Positions 52,753 through 60,870 of a stretch of DNA of 64,000 bases are shown here, one piece after another; position 1 is the first letter of the stretch; every line of letters begins with the position of its first letter. The DNA comes from Azotosporobacter soli (GTDB lineage: Bacteria; Bacillota; Negativicutes; SG130), in NCBI RefSeq assembly GCF_030542965.1, contig NZ_JAUAOA010000022.1:1-64000 (forward strand). Direction: 5' to 3'. A program made the translations under genes and the position numbers. The notes beneath the pieces were generated by a model. It was not told where the DNA came from, did not search any database, and saw nothing but the letters and a program-made list of their open reading frames with translations.

Positions 52753-53310
52753 TTATCCTACCACTTTTACCATGCTCGGACGGATCACTTTGCCGGCTAC
52801 GGCATAACCTTTCTGAAACTCTTCCAGAATGATCCCCGCTTCCTGACTGTCATCGGCAACTTGCATAACAGCTTCATGTTTTTGCGGATCAAACGCGGTT
52901 CCCACGGCTTCTACTGGCGTCAGCCCTGCCTTCTCAAGCGTCTGCGCCAATTGACGGTAGATCATCTCGATTCCCGTCAACAGGTTGGCCGCATCTTGAT
53001 TGCCTGCCGCCGCCATCGCTCTTTCAAAATTATCAACGACCGGCAAGAGATCCAAGATCAGATTTTGCGTCACAAAAGCTGACATTTCCTCTTTTTCTTG
53101 TCTTGTCCGGCGACGGAAATTTTCAAAATCCGCTTGCAGGCGTTTATAGTGATTCACCTGCTCATCAAGCAAACGCTGTTTTTCAGCGACCTCCAACGTC
53201 AGTTCTTCAACGCCCGGAACGGTTTTTGTTTCAACCGTCGCCTGTTCTTCATCCACTAAATCGACTGTTTCTTCCATCGCTTTCGCTTCTTCCATTTTCT
53301 TTTTCGTCAA
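52753..53310 (-). CDS. grpE: Nucleotide exchange factor GrpE
   Basis: A 185-residue GrpE with a long N-terminal coiled coil (LTLEVAEKQRLLDEQVNHYKRLQADFENFRRRTRQEKEE), a helical bundle and a C-terminal beta wing (NPVEAVGTAFDPQKHEAVMQV-like segment through GYAVAGKVIRPSMVKV). It drives ADP release from DnaK. The start is TTG at 53310: GAGGTG lies at correct spacing, while the GTG at 53319 is part of that site. Confidence 0.95.
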   Translation of the reverse strand: MTKKKMEEAKAMEETVDLVDEEQATVETKTVPGVEELTLEVAEKQRLLDEQVNHYKRLQADFENFRRRTRQEKEEMSAFVTQNLILDLLPVVDNFERAMAAAGNQDAANLLTGIEMIYRQLAQTLEKAGLTPVEAVGTAFDPQKHEAVMQVADDSQEAGIILEEFQKGYAVAGKVIRPSMVKVVG

Positions 53311-53362
53311 CTGTTTCACCTCGTTTTATGGGTCCTTCACCCTTATCTACTCACTGTCTCAA

Positions 53363-54946
53363 TCAAAAATCCGGTATGACGGCCTCAGTATTCGGGGCCG
53401 TATTCGCTCCGGAATTCTCATCTCGCTTCTTGATGATCGTATCGATGCGCAAGATCGCGATCGCCACCTCACCGGCCGCCTTAATCGCATGCAATTTAAC
53501 CAGCGCCGGATCAACGACGCCGTTTTCCAGCATATCGACGACCAGCCCGCTGTCGCAATCGATGCCTAGAGAATCCGTCTGCTGTTCAAGCTGCGCTAGC
53601 ACAACTTCTTCGACTTTTTCCAGCGGATTATAGCCTGCATTTTCAACAATCTGTTCCAGCGGACAGCGCAACGCACTGGCCACACAATCGACACCGTAAG
53701 TAGACATGCCTTTCAGTCCGTCACGACTAGCCGCCACTTCACGGCTGATGGCAATTTCAAGCGAACCGCCACCAGGCACATAACCGCCTTTTATCGCCGC
53801 CTGAACGCTTGATGCCGCATCTTTAGCGATCCGTTCCCGTTCTCCGACGACCTCTGCCGTCGATGCGCCGACCAGAATCGTCGCCATCGGTTTTCCCGAA
53901 CCGCCCAGCAAACGGATATGATTGAGCTTTTCATCTTCAAAGATCGCATCGGCCATACCGAGATATCTTGCAATATCGCAGGCGTCTTTCTTCAAGCCAG
54001 TTCGCTTGATCATCCTTGCGCCAACATGCTCCGCCGCGCGGCGTAAATCCTTGTTTGCTACACGCTGCACGACAAGAATGCCGGCATCCGCCAACAATTC
54101 GTCCGCCGAATCATGCACACCGCGATCCACTAAAACCACTTTGACACCCAGTTCGATAATCTTTTGCAGATTGGTTTTGAACTCATCCTGCAGATCCACA
54201 TAGCGTTTAAATCCGGCTTCGGTGCTGAGCGCTTCGCCGCCGATTTCTTCCGGCTCGAGCGCATCGTCAATGACCAGCACCTTCGCCTGCGTCACCCGCT
54301 TCGGCATTTCCTGGTTCATCCGCTCGCGGTCGACAATGACACCCATAAAGACCTCATTCGCAGCGCCTTCCTGCGCAATAATCGTATCCGAGAGTTTAAA
54401 ATGATCTTCCGCCAGCTTATCGCGACCGATCAATTCCGCCGCTTTAACGACAAGCTCCGCAATGTCCTGATATTCGCGCCCGGCAATCATCGCAATATTA
54501 TGCAAAACCGGCTCCGTCAAATCGTGTACCTGACGCGCGCGTTCCTTCACTTGCTCGAGCGCCTTGGCCACGCCGTAGCGAACCCCTTCAATCACTTTTG
54601 CAACCGGCACGCCGCGCAAGACCTGATTGACACCTTCGGAAACCAGACCGCCGGCCATGATCGTCGCCGTGGTCGTTCCGTCACCGACTTCCGCCTGTTG
54701 CGCCTTGGCGATATTAATCAACATCCTGGCTGCCGGATGGTTCACATCCATCTTGTCGAGGATCGTAACGCCGTCGTTGGTAATGACGACTTCGCCAAAC
54801 CGATCCACCAGCATCGTATCCAAGCCTTTAGGGCCGATCGTTCCTTCCACAGCCGCCGTAATCGCGCGGACCGCATTCGCATTCGTCAATAGAGCCGCCA
54901 TACGTTCATCTACGTCGGCGCCCCCCCCTGCCTGTTTCAGGTTCAC
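53363..54946 (-). CDS. Group III (archaeal-type, thermosome-like) chaperonin
   Basis: A 527-residue chaperonin that matches the thermosome/TCP-1 type, not GroEL. Near the N terminus are [32 protein letters not shown] and [21 protein letters not shown]; near the C terminus is [19 protein letters not shown]. The order GPKG-D-M-L-V-D and NDG-T-I-L is the archaeal signature; GroEL has GPKGRNV-type and GVVAGGG-type forms. Such bacterial Group III chaperonins are known from a few Firmicutes and fold proteins in a closed-lid cage without GroES. The gene sits between hrcA and grpE, so it should be induced by heat with dnaK. GTG at 54946 fits AGGAGG spacing; ATG at 54952 is possible. Confidence 0.93.
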   Translation of the reverse strand: MNLKQAGGGADVDERMAALLTNANAVRAITAAVEGTIGPKGLDTMLVDRFGEVVITNDGVTILDKMDVNHPAARMLINIAKAQQAEVGDGTTTATIMAGGLVSEGVNQVLRGVPVAKVIEGVRYGVAKALEQVKERARQVHDLTEPVLHNIAMIAGREYQDIAELVVKAAELIGRDKLAEDHFKLSDTIIAQEGAANEVFMGVIVDRERMNQEMPKRVTQAKVLVIDDALEPEEIGGEALSTEAGFKRYVDLQDEFKTNLQKIIELGVKVVLVDRGVHDSADELLADAGILVVQRVANKDLRRAAEHVGARMIKRTGLKKDACDIARYLGMADAIFEDEKLNHIRLLGGSGKPMATILVGASTAEVVGERERIAKDAASSVQAAIKGGYVPGGGSLEIAISREVAASRDGLKGMSTYGVDCVASALRCPLEQIVENAGYNPLEKVEEVVLAQLEQQTDSLGIDCDSGLVVDMLENGVVDPALVKLHAIKAAGEVAIAILRIDTIIKKRDENSGANTAPNTEAVIPDF

Positions 54947-54962
54947 GGACATCCCTCCTTGC

Positions 54963-56000
54963 TTATGCTTTATAATCCTTTAGCATTTCTTCCAAATGCG
55001 TATGCACATAATCCATGATCGACATAATTTTCCCATAATCCATCCGTGTCGGGCCAAGAACCGCCACCGAGCCGACTACCTGTCCGCCAATACGGTATGT
55101 AGCCTGCACCATACTGCAATCCTGGATGCCGCGGTAACTATTTTCTTCACCAATGGTAACCACTACGCCGCTGTCCGTCTCTTGCTGACGCTGCTGCAAC
55201 AAATCGCAGAGAAGAGGTTCTTCTTCCAGCATGTCAAGCAACATCCGCACCTTCTCGAGGTTACGAAACTCGGGCTGATTCAAAAGTTGCGTCGTCCCAC
55301 CCAGATAGACGCGGTCTTGCTTTTCGCCACGCAGCGCTTGCCGGATAACCTTCATCGCGTCATCGACGACCTTGGCCTCCGCCAGCAGATCCTCCTTAAT
55401 TTCACGTAGGATCGATGATTCAATTTGGTCGAGAGAAAGACCCGATAGCCTTTGGTTCATCATATTGGCCAGGCGTTGCAAGTCTTCGACCCGCATACCT
55501 TGTGGTAAATCGATCACTTTGTTTTCAACCATGCCGGTATCGGTAACAATCAGTAAGATGGCCCTAGTCTCATCAAACGGCATAAACTGTAAATACTTAA
55601 AATTACATTGCCCAAACTGCGGCGCCAGAACTAAGGATATGTTTCGCGTCATGCGCGACAATAAACGCGCGGTTTCCTGAAACACCTCATCCAGTCGTCT
55701 TGCTTTCGCCTGATACCAATTCTTGACCAGCGTGACTTCTTTATCTGATATTTGCGTGGGCGCCAGCAGTGAATCGACATAGAAGCGATAGCCCTTACCG
55801 GAGGGAATCCGGCCCGAAGAGGTGTGTAACTGCTCGAGATAACCCAATAGTTCCAAGTCAGCCATTTCGTTGCGGATCGTAGCCGGGCTGACGCCCAAGT
55901 CATACTTTCGCGCAATGGTCCGTGAGCCGATAGGTTCTGCCGTAGAAATATAATCATCTACAATCGCATGCAAAATGATCTTTTTCCGTTTATCCAGCAT
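54963..56000 (-). CDS. hrcA: Heat-inducible repressor HrcA
   Basis: A 345-residue HrcA with an N-terminal winged helix ([72 protein letters not shown]), a GAF-like middle and a conserved C-terminal dimer region ([34 protein letters not shown]). It binds CIRCE and represses the operon, being tuned by chaperonin levels. It is first in its own operon, 20 bases after a perfect CIRCE. Confidence 0.97.
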   Translation of the reverse strand: MLDKRKKIILHAIVDDYISTAEPIGSRTIARKYDLGVSPATIRNEMADLELLGYLEQLHTSSGRIPSGKGYRFYVDSLLAPTQISDKEVTLVKNWYQAKARRLDEVFQETARLLSRMTRNISLVLAPQFGQCNFKYLQFMPFDETRAILLIVTDTGMVENKVIDLPQGMRVEDLQRLANMMNQRLSGLSLDQIESSILREIKEDLLAEAKVVDDAMKVIRQALRGEKQDRVYLGGTTQLLNQPEFRNLEKVRMLLDMLEEEPLLCDLLQQRQQETDSGVVVTIGEENSYRGIQDCSMVQATYRIGGQVVGSVAVLGPTRMDYGKIMSIMDYVHTHLEEMLKDYKA

Positions 56001-56019
56001 CGTACAACACCTCCTGTTG

Positions 56020-56046
56020 TTAGCACTCTTCGTTATAGAGTGCTAA
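56020..56046. promoter_or_regulatory. CIRCE operator (HrcA binding site)
   Basis: A perfect TTAGCACTC-N9-GAGTGCTAA inverted repeat, exactly the CIRCE consensus, just ahead of hrcA. The spacer holds the -10 of the operon promoter. Confidence 0.98.
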
Positions 56047-56059
56047 CACCTACTAACAA
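56032..56059 (-). promoter_or_regulatory. Heat-shock operon promoter
   Basis: The minus strand has -35 TTGTTA (56054-56059), a 16-base spacer and -10 TATAAC (56032-56037). The -10 lies inside the CIRCE spacer, so HrcA binding would block RNA polymerase. Confidence 0.75.
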
Positions 56060-56094
56060 AATACCACTCCCGCCCGCCGCTGTCAAGCCGAAAC

Positions 56095-57237
56095 CTATTC
56101 CGGCAAAAATTCTTCAAACACCTGATTGCCGAATTGCATTCCGCGTTCAGTAAGACAGATTCGCCCGCCTGCGTGACGCACCAAGTCCTTTTCGATCAGC
56201 TCTGCGGTCACTTGTCCGTAAATATCGTCGAAGACAACGCTGAAGCGGCGCGTAAATTCGGCGGTTTCCAATCCGTCTGCCGTGCGCAGCGCCAAGAAGA
56301 CAAACTCTGCCATCGCCGTCCAAACATCACTTTCTTCGTATTCGACGCGCGGCGATCCGCCGCGTGAGACGATTTCGATATACTCGTGCACATCCTGCGT
56401 ATTCGCCAAGCGCCGCCCCTCCAAAAACGAGTGTGCGGCCACACCCAATCCCAGATAAGACTGGTATCTCCAGTAACGAAGATTATGCCTGCTCTCGTAG
56501 CCGCGCTTCGCATAATTAGAGATTTCATAACGGCGAAATCCTTTGTTTGGCAGAAACTCATTCACGAATTGATACATCTGCGCTTCCACGTCTTCATCCG
56601 GCAATTCTAATTTCCCCTGTTTTTCCAGATAGAAAAACGGCGTGTTTTCTTCCACTTTCAAGCCGTAGACCGAAACATGCGTCACATCGAGTTCCACTGC
56701 CTGCGCCAAACTTTCTTTCAATGATTCAAACGTCTGGCGAGGCAGTCCGTACATTAAATCGAGACTTACATTGCTAAAGCCCGCCGCTTTTGCCGCATCC
56801 AATGCGGCAATCGCCTCTTTGCTGCGATGGATGCGTCCACAGGCCTCGAGAACATCGTCATCAAAGCTTTGCACGCCGAAACTCAGTCTATTCACGCCAT
56901 AACTGTGCAACAACGTCAATTTTTCCGCATCCGCCGTACCAGGGTTAACTTCCATCGTGACTTCCGCCTCAGGCAACAATGAAAAGGACTTCTTAACCTG
57001 CAACAGCAGACGCTCCAAACATTCGATCGGCAAAGCAGTCGGCGTACCGCCGCCAAAATAAACCGTACTCACTTGAACGCCATCTTTTGCCAGCGCCGCG
57101 CCTTCTTTGGCGATTTCCTGAAGCAATGCATCGGTATAAGACCAAAAGAGATCCGTCATATTGTCATAGGAAGTAAAATCGCAATACAGGCACTTTTGCA
57201 CACAGAACGGCACATGGATATATAGGCCGATTTCCAT
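56095..57237 (-). CDS. hemW: Heme chaperone HemW (radical SAM)
   Basis: A 380-residue radical-SAM protein of the HemW type: GLYIHVPFCVQKCLYCDF with CxxxCxxC (C12, C16, C19), VYFGGGTPT, EVNPGT, NRLSFGVQSFDD and a C-terminal HemN-like domain. Unlike coproporphyrinogen dehydrogenase HemN, HemW binds heme and delivers it to target proteins. It lies between lepA and hrcA, the standard Firmicutes order. AAGGAGG precedes the ATG. Confidence 0.95.
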   Translation of the reverse strand: MEIGLYIHVPFCVQKCLYCDFTSYDNMTDLFWSYTDALLQEIAKEGAALAKDGVQVSTVYFGGGTPTALPIECLERLLLQVKKSFSLLPEAEVTMEVNPGTADAEKLTLLHSYGVNRLSFGVQSFDDDVLEACGRIHRSKEAIAALDAAKAAGFSNVSLDLMYGLPRQTFESLKESLAQAVELDVTHVSVYGLKVEENTPFFYLEKQGKLELPDEDVEAQMYQFVNEFLPNKGFRRYEISNYAKRGYESRHNLRYWRYQSYLGLGVAAHSFLEGRRLANTQDVHEYIEIVSRGGSPRVEYEESDVWTAMAEFVFLALRTADGLETAEFTRRFSVVFDDIYGQVTAELIEKDLVRHAGGRICLTERGMQFGNQVFEEFLPE

Positions 57238-57278
57238 AAACCCGCCTCCTTACTCTACACTCTTTGCTTTGACAAAAC

Positions 57279-57310
57279 AAAGGCAGAAAGCGACCGCGCT
57301 CTCTGCCTTT
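57279..57310 (-). terminator. Terminator after lepA
   Basis: A stem of AAAGGCAGA with TCTGCCTTT extended by an inner AGCG/CGCT pairing, then TTGTTTTGTC on the minus strand. Confidence 0.8.
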
Positions 57311-57313
57311 GCC

Positions 57314-59110
57314 TCAGTCAACCCGTAAAATCGCCATGAACGCTTCCTGAGGCACTTCAACGCTCCCCACTTGCTTCATCCGCTTCTTGCCCTCTTTTTG
57401 CTTCTCGAGTAGCTTACGCTTGCGGCTGATATCGCCGCCGTAACATTTGGCAAGTACGTCCTTGCGCATCGCGCGCACCGTTTCTCTTGCAATGACCTTG
57501 TTGCCGATCGCAGCCTGGATCGGCACTTCAAACATTTGCCGCGGAATAATTTCTTTTAGTTTTTCCGCCAACAGTCGTCCACGGTACTGCGCTTTATCCT
57601 GATGCACGATAATCGACAACGCATCCACCGGTTCGCTATTAAGCAGGATATCCATCTTCACCAACTTTGAAGTCCGATAACCAATCACTTCATAATCAAG
57701 CGATGCATAGCCGCGTGAAGATGATTTCAAGCGGTCAAAATAATCATAAATAATCTCGCTGAGCGGAATGTGGTACGTTAACGTTACGCGGTTCACATCG
57801 AGATATTTCATGTCCTGGAATTCACCGCGTTTTTCTTGCGACAATTCCATGACGACGCCGACGTAATCCTTAGGAACGATGATCGATGCATTAACATACG
57901 GCTCTTCAATATGATCGACGACTTGCGGCGCCGGCAAATGCGACGGATTGTCAAGCGTCAGCTCTTCACCGTTCGTCTTGAAGACGCGATAAATTACGTT
58001 CGGCGCGGTGGTAATGAGATTCATGCCGTATTCGCGCTCGAGGCGTTCTTGGATGACTTCCATGTGCAACAAGCCGAGAAAACCGCAGCGAAAACCAAAA
58101 CCAAGCGCAACCGATGTTTCCGGTTCAAAGACCAGTGATGCATCATTAAGCTTCAGTTTTTCCAGCGCATCGCGCAGCAGATCATATTCACTGTTTTCCA
58201 CCGGGTAGAGACCACAGTAGACCATTGGAGTTATCTTCCGATAGCCAGGCAGCGGCTCAAGCGCCGGATTTTCAAGTTCCGTGATCGTATCGCCGACCCG
58301 TACGTCTTTGACGTTCTTGATGCTGGCTACAACAAATCCGACATGCCCTGGTCCGAGTTCCGGCACGGTCGTCATGTAGGGTTTGAACACGCCGACTTCG
58401 GTAACTTCGACCTTTTTGTCGGTCGCCATCATATGAATCTTCATCCCGGGGCGAATCACACCGTCCATGACGCGCACATAGGCAATGACGCCTTTATACG
58501 CATCAAAATGCGAATCAAAGATCAGCGCGCGCAAAGGCGCCGTCTCGCTGCCGACTGGCGGTGGGACTTTCCTGACGATCGCTTCTAAGACTTCTTCGAT
58601 ACCGATACCTGCTTTTGCACTGGTCAGCACCGCATCCGACGTATCGAGACCGATCACGTCTTCCACTTCCTGCTTCACCCGTTCCGGTTCCGCGCTCGGC
58701 AGATCGATCTTATTAATGACAGGAATAATCTCCAGGTCGTTTTCCAAAGCCAAATATACGTTGGCCAACGTCTGCGCCTCAATGCCCTGCGCCGCATCGA
58801 CGACCAGCAATGCTCCTTCGCAGGCGGCCAGGCTACGCGATACTTCATAGGTAAAATCGACATGCCCCGGAGTATCGATCAGATTTAATAGATAGGTATT
58901 GCCGTCTTTCGCCTTATAATCAAGACGAACGGCCTGCGCTTTAATCGTAATGCCGCGCTCGCGTTCAAGATCCATCTGATCAAGAACCTGATTCTCCATT
59001 TCCCGCGCCGTCAATGCGCCGGTATATTCGAGCAAACGGTCGGCAAGCGTTGATTTGCCATGATCTATATGTGCAATGATTGAAAAGTTTCTAATATATT
59101 CGGTAGTCAT
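57314..59110 (-). CDS. lepA: Elongation factor 4 (LepA)
   Basis: A 598-residue translational GTPase: G1 AHIDHGKST (13-21), [43 protein letters not shown], and the LepA-specific C-terminal domain ([38 protein letters not shown]). LepA acts in translation and ribosome biogenesis under stress. The start at 59110 has AAGGAAGGGAG ahead and matches the family; a frame extending to 59500 runs across the opposite-strand rpsT gene and is not real. Confidence 0.97.
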   Translation of the reverse strand: MTTEYIRNFSIIAHIDHGKSTLADRLLEYTGALTAREMENQVLDQMDLERERGITIKAQAVRLDYKAKDGNTYLLNLIDTPGHVDFTYEVSRSLAACEGALLVVDAAQGIEAQTLANVYLALENDLEIIPVINKIDLPSAEPERVKQEVEDVIGLDTSDAVLTSAKAGIGIEEVLEAIVRKVPPPVGSETAPLRALIFDSHFDAYKGVIAYVRVMDGVIRPGMKIHMMATDKKVEVTEVGVFKPYMTTVPELGPGHVGFVVASIKNVKDVRVGDTITELENPALEPLPGYRKITPMVYCGLYPVENSEYDLLRDALEKLKLNDASLVFEPETSVALGFGFRCGFLGLLHMEVIQERLEREYGMNLITTAPNVIYRVFKTNGEELTLDNPSHLPAPQVVDHIEEPYVNASIIVPKDYVGVVMELSQEKRGEFQDMKYLDVNRVTLTYHIPLSEIIYDYFDRLKSSSRGYASLDYEVIGYRTSKLVKMDILLNSEPVDALSIIVHQDKAQYRGRLLAEKLKEIIPRQMFEVPIQAAIGNKVIARETVRAMRKDVLAKCYGGDISRKRKLLEKQKEGKKRMKQVGSVEVPQEAFMAILRVD

Positions 59111-59144
59111 ATAAACTCCCTTCCTTGGCTTAGCGTTGCTCTTG

Positions 59145-59174
59145 ATTATATCACCAGGCGACGCCGGGCCGCAA
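59145..59174 (-). promoter_or_regulatory. Promoter for lepA
   Basis: The minus strand has -10 TATAAT (59145-59150) with an extended TGA, and -35 TTGCGG (59169-59174) at 18 bases. Confidence 0.7.
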
Positions 59175-59212
59175 TAGTTACAAAGCCACGCAACAAAATT
59201 ATCACTATCCTC

Positions 59213-59241
59213 TTGCAATTTTTGTCTGGTCATGCTAAAAT
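59213..59241 (+). promoter_or_regulatory. Promoter for rpsT
   Basis: The plus strand has -35 TTGCAA (59213-59218), a 17-base spacer and -10 TAAAAT (59236-59241). Confidence 0.75.
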
Positions 59242-59276
59242 TCTCTAGGTAAAAGGTCTTTAAGGAGGTGAACGAG

Positions 59277-59543
59277 TTGCCGAATATTAAATCATCAGAA
59301 CGCAGTGTAAAAACCGATGCTGAGCGTCGCGCCAGAAATTTCGCAGTTAGATCGACGATCCGTACGTATTCCCGTAAGGTAGTTGAGGCAGTGGATGCTG
59401 GCAGTGCGGATGAGGCCAAAGTCCTCCTGACTAAAGCCAGCAGTGTTATTGACAAAGCCGTCGCTAAAGGCGTTATCCATAAAAACACCGCCGCTCGCAA
59501 AAAAGCCCGCTTAGCACACCATGTAAATACGGTTGCAAAGTAA
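59277..59543 (+). CDS. rpsT: 30S ribosomal protein S20
   Basis: An 88-residue S20, a basic helical protein with [20 protein letters not shown] at the N terminus and [16 protein letters not shown] near the end. It binds 16S rRNA in early 30S assembly. The start is TTG at 59277, with AAGGAGGTGA five bases ahead; a GTG at 59268 overlaps that site. TTG starts are typical of rpsT because of autoregulation. It is divergent from lepA. Confidence 0.97.
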   Translation: MPNIKSSERSVKTDAERRARNFAVRSTIRTYSRKVVEAVDAGSADEAKVLLTKASSVIDKAVAKGVIHKNTAARKKARLAHHVNTVAK

Positions 59544-59564
59544 GCTGCATAAGCTTGTATGATG

Positions 59565-59595
59565 AAATCCTGTCCGATTCTGGACAGGATTTTTG
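59565..59595 (+). terminator. Terminator after rpsT
   Basis: An 11-bp stem AAATCCTGTCC with GGACAGGATTT and a TTTTTG tail. Confidence 0.9.
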
Positions 59596-59617
59596 CATTT
59601 CACGTCGTAAAAATCCG

Positions 59618-59655
59618 GAGACAGTCTCATCGTTGGGAGACCGTCTCTTTTTTTC
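59618..59655 (+). terminator. Second hairpin after rpsT
   Basis: A near-perfect stem GAGACAGTCTC with GAGACCGTCTC followed by seven T residues on the plus strand. Each arm is nearly self-complementary, so other folds exist. It may back up the first terminator. Confidence 0.65.
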
Positions 59656-59795
59656 AATATAAACGTAAGCATCACAAGTACTAGAGGGATTTTCAAGACA
59701 AAGGCAGGAAAATAAAGCGAAATTTAACCTCTTCCTTTCTTTGCCTATCATCCCCACTTCGTATTAAAACCGCGCGGTTATCCCCAACGGTTTTC

Positions 59796-60809
59796 TTATT
59801 CTCTACGGCAGAGGCGGATGATGATGCCTTCGAGCACTGCGGCATCCGCGCGGCCGGATTTAAGCGCCCAATCCGCATCGCTTAATTCTTGAAACGCAGC
59901 CCGTAAAGCCTTAGCGGAAAACCCTTTCGACTGCGCTGCCATTTTTTCTGCAATAAATGGTGCCACACCAAGTTTCGGCCCTAGTTCTCGTGCGCCAATC
60001 CCTCTCTTCAAATATTCCTTGGCTTGCCAAAGTTGCCTTACCTGGCGCGCCAGCAAACCAAGAAAACGCAACGGGTGTTCGCCTGCACGAAACTGTTCCT
60101 GCAGCAGTTCGAGCGCTTTAGCCGCTTTGCGCTGATTCATCGCATCCATGATTGCAAAGACCGATGTTTCCGGCAGCGTTCCGAGAACGGCGGTTGCCGC
60201 CTCAAGGTCCGCTTGTTTCTTAGGATATACATATAAGAAGACCTTATCCAATTCATTTTCAAGCAACTCTTGCGACAGTTGAGGCATCTGTCCGAATATC
60301 GAGAGAAACCATTCTTGCGCATCGCTTGTCATCGTGCAAGCGCGCTCGCGCAGCGCCTGCTGCAGCCAAGCGCGCAAGTCTTTCGCCTTAAGCGGTGCGA
60401 ATTCGATGATCCGGCCGTTTTTTTCCACTGCCTTGTACCAGCGCCTACGCTTATCGACGCCATCTGCGCTGGCAATCAGCAAACAGGCATACTCTGGAAT
60501 ATTCGCCAATAATGCAAGAAGAGCTTCCTCGTCCCCCTTTTCTTTACTTTGCCAGCCTTTGCCGCTGCGTAGAACAATTACCTGACGCTGACCGAAGAAC
60601 GGCGCCGTCTCTACGCTGCGCACCAATTCCCCAACCGATACCTCCTGCTCAAAGACCAAGAGATTCATCTGCCGGTCTTCCTGAGGCAACAAAGCTTCCA
60701 CTAATGTCTGCTCCGCTTTTCGCACCCAATATAAATCGTCGCCATGCAACAGATATAATCGCTCCAATGGCTCCTGCATCAATTGTTTCAACGTATCCTT
60801 CGCGCTCAT
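59796..60809 (-). CDS. holA: DNA polymerase III delta subunit
   Basis: A 337-residue HolA-type clamp-loader subunit. The N-terminal AAA-like region has RLYLLHGDDLYWVRKAEQTLVEALL and the VVLRSGKGW-type strand, and the C-terminal helices include FLGLLARQVRQLWQAKEYL. It binds the beta clamp and opens it. The start at 60809 is set by GGAGG and homology; a frame to 61142 runs into comEC territory. It precedes rpsT, as in B. subtilis (yqeN). Confidence 0.93.
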   Translation of the reverse strand: MSAKDTLKQLMQEPLERLYLLHGDDLYWVRKAEQTLVEALLPQEDRQMNLLVFEQEVSVGELVRSVETAPFFGQRQVIVLRSGKGWQSKEKGDEEALLALLANIPEYACLLIASADGVDKRRRWYKAVEKNGRIIEFAPLKAKDLRAWLQQALRERACTMTSDAQEWFLSIFGQMPQLSQELLENELDKVFLYVYPKKQADLEAATAVLGTLPETSVFAIMDAMNQRKAAKALELLQEQFRAGEHPLRFLGLLARQVRQLWQAKEYLKRGIGARELGPKLGVAPFIAEKMAAQSKGFSAKALRAAFQELSDADWALKSGRADAAVLEGIIIRLCRRE

Positions 60810-60870
60810 TCCAGCCTCCCTGTGCGATTCTCCTTTCCTTATTGTACCCGATTCGATGCATAAAGCAAAT

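Noticed and set aside
59111-59500. N-terminal extension of lepA by about 130 residues
   Set aside because: It runs across rpsT and its promoter on the other strand; LepA is about 600 residues and has a good ribosome site at 59110.
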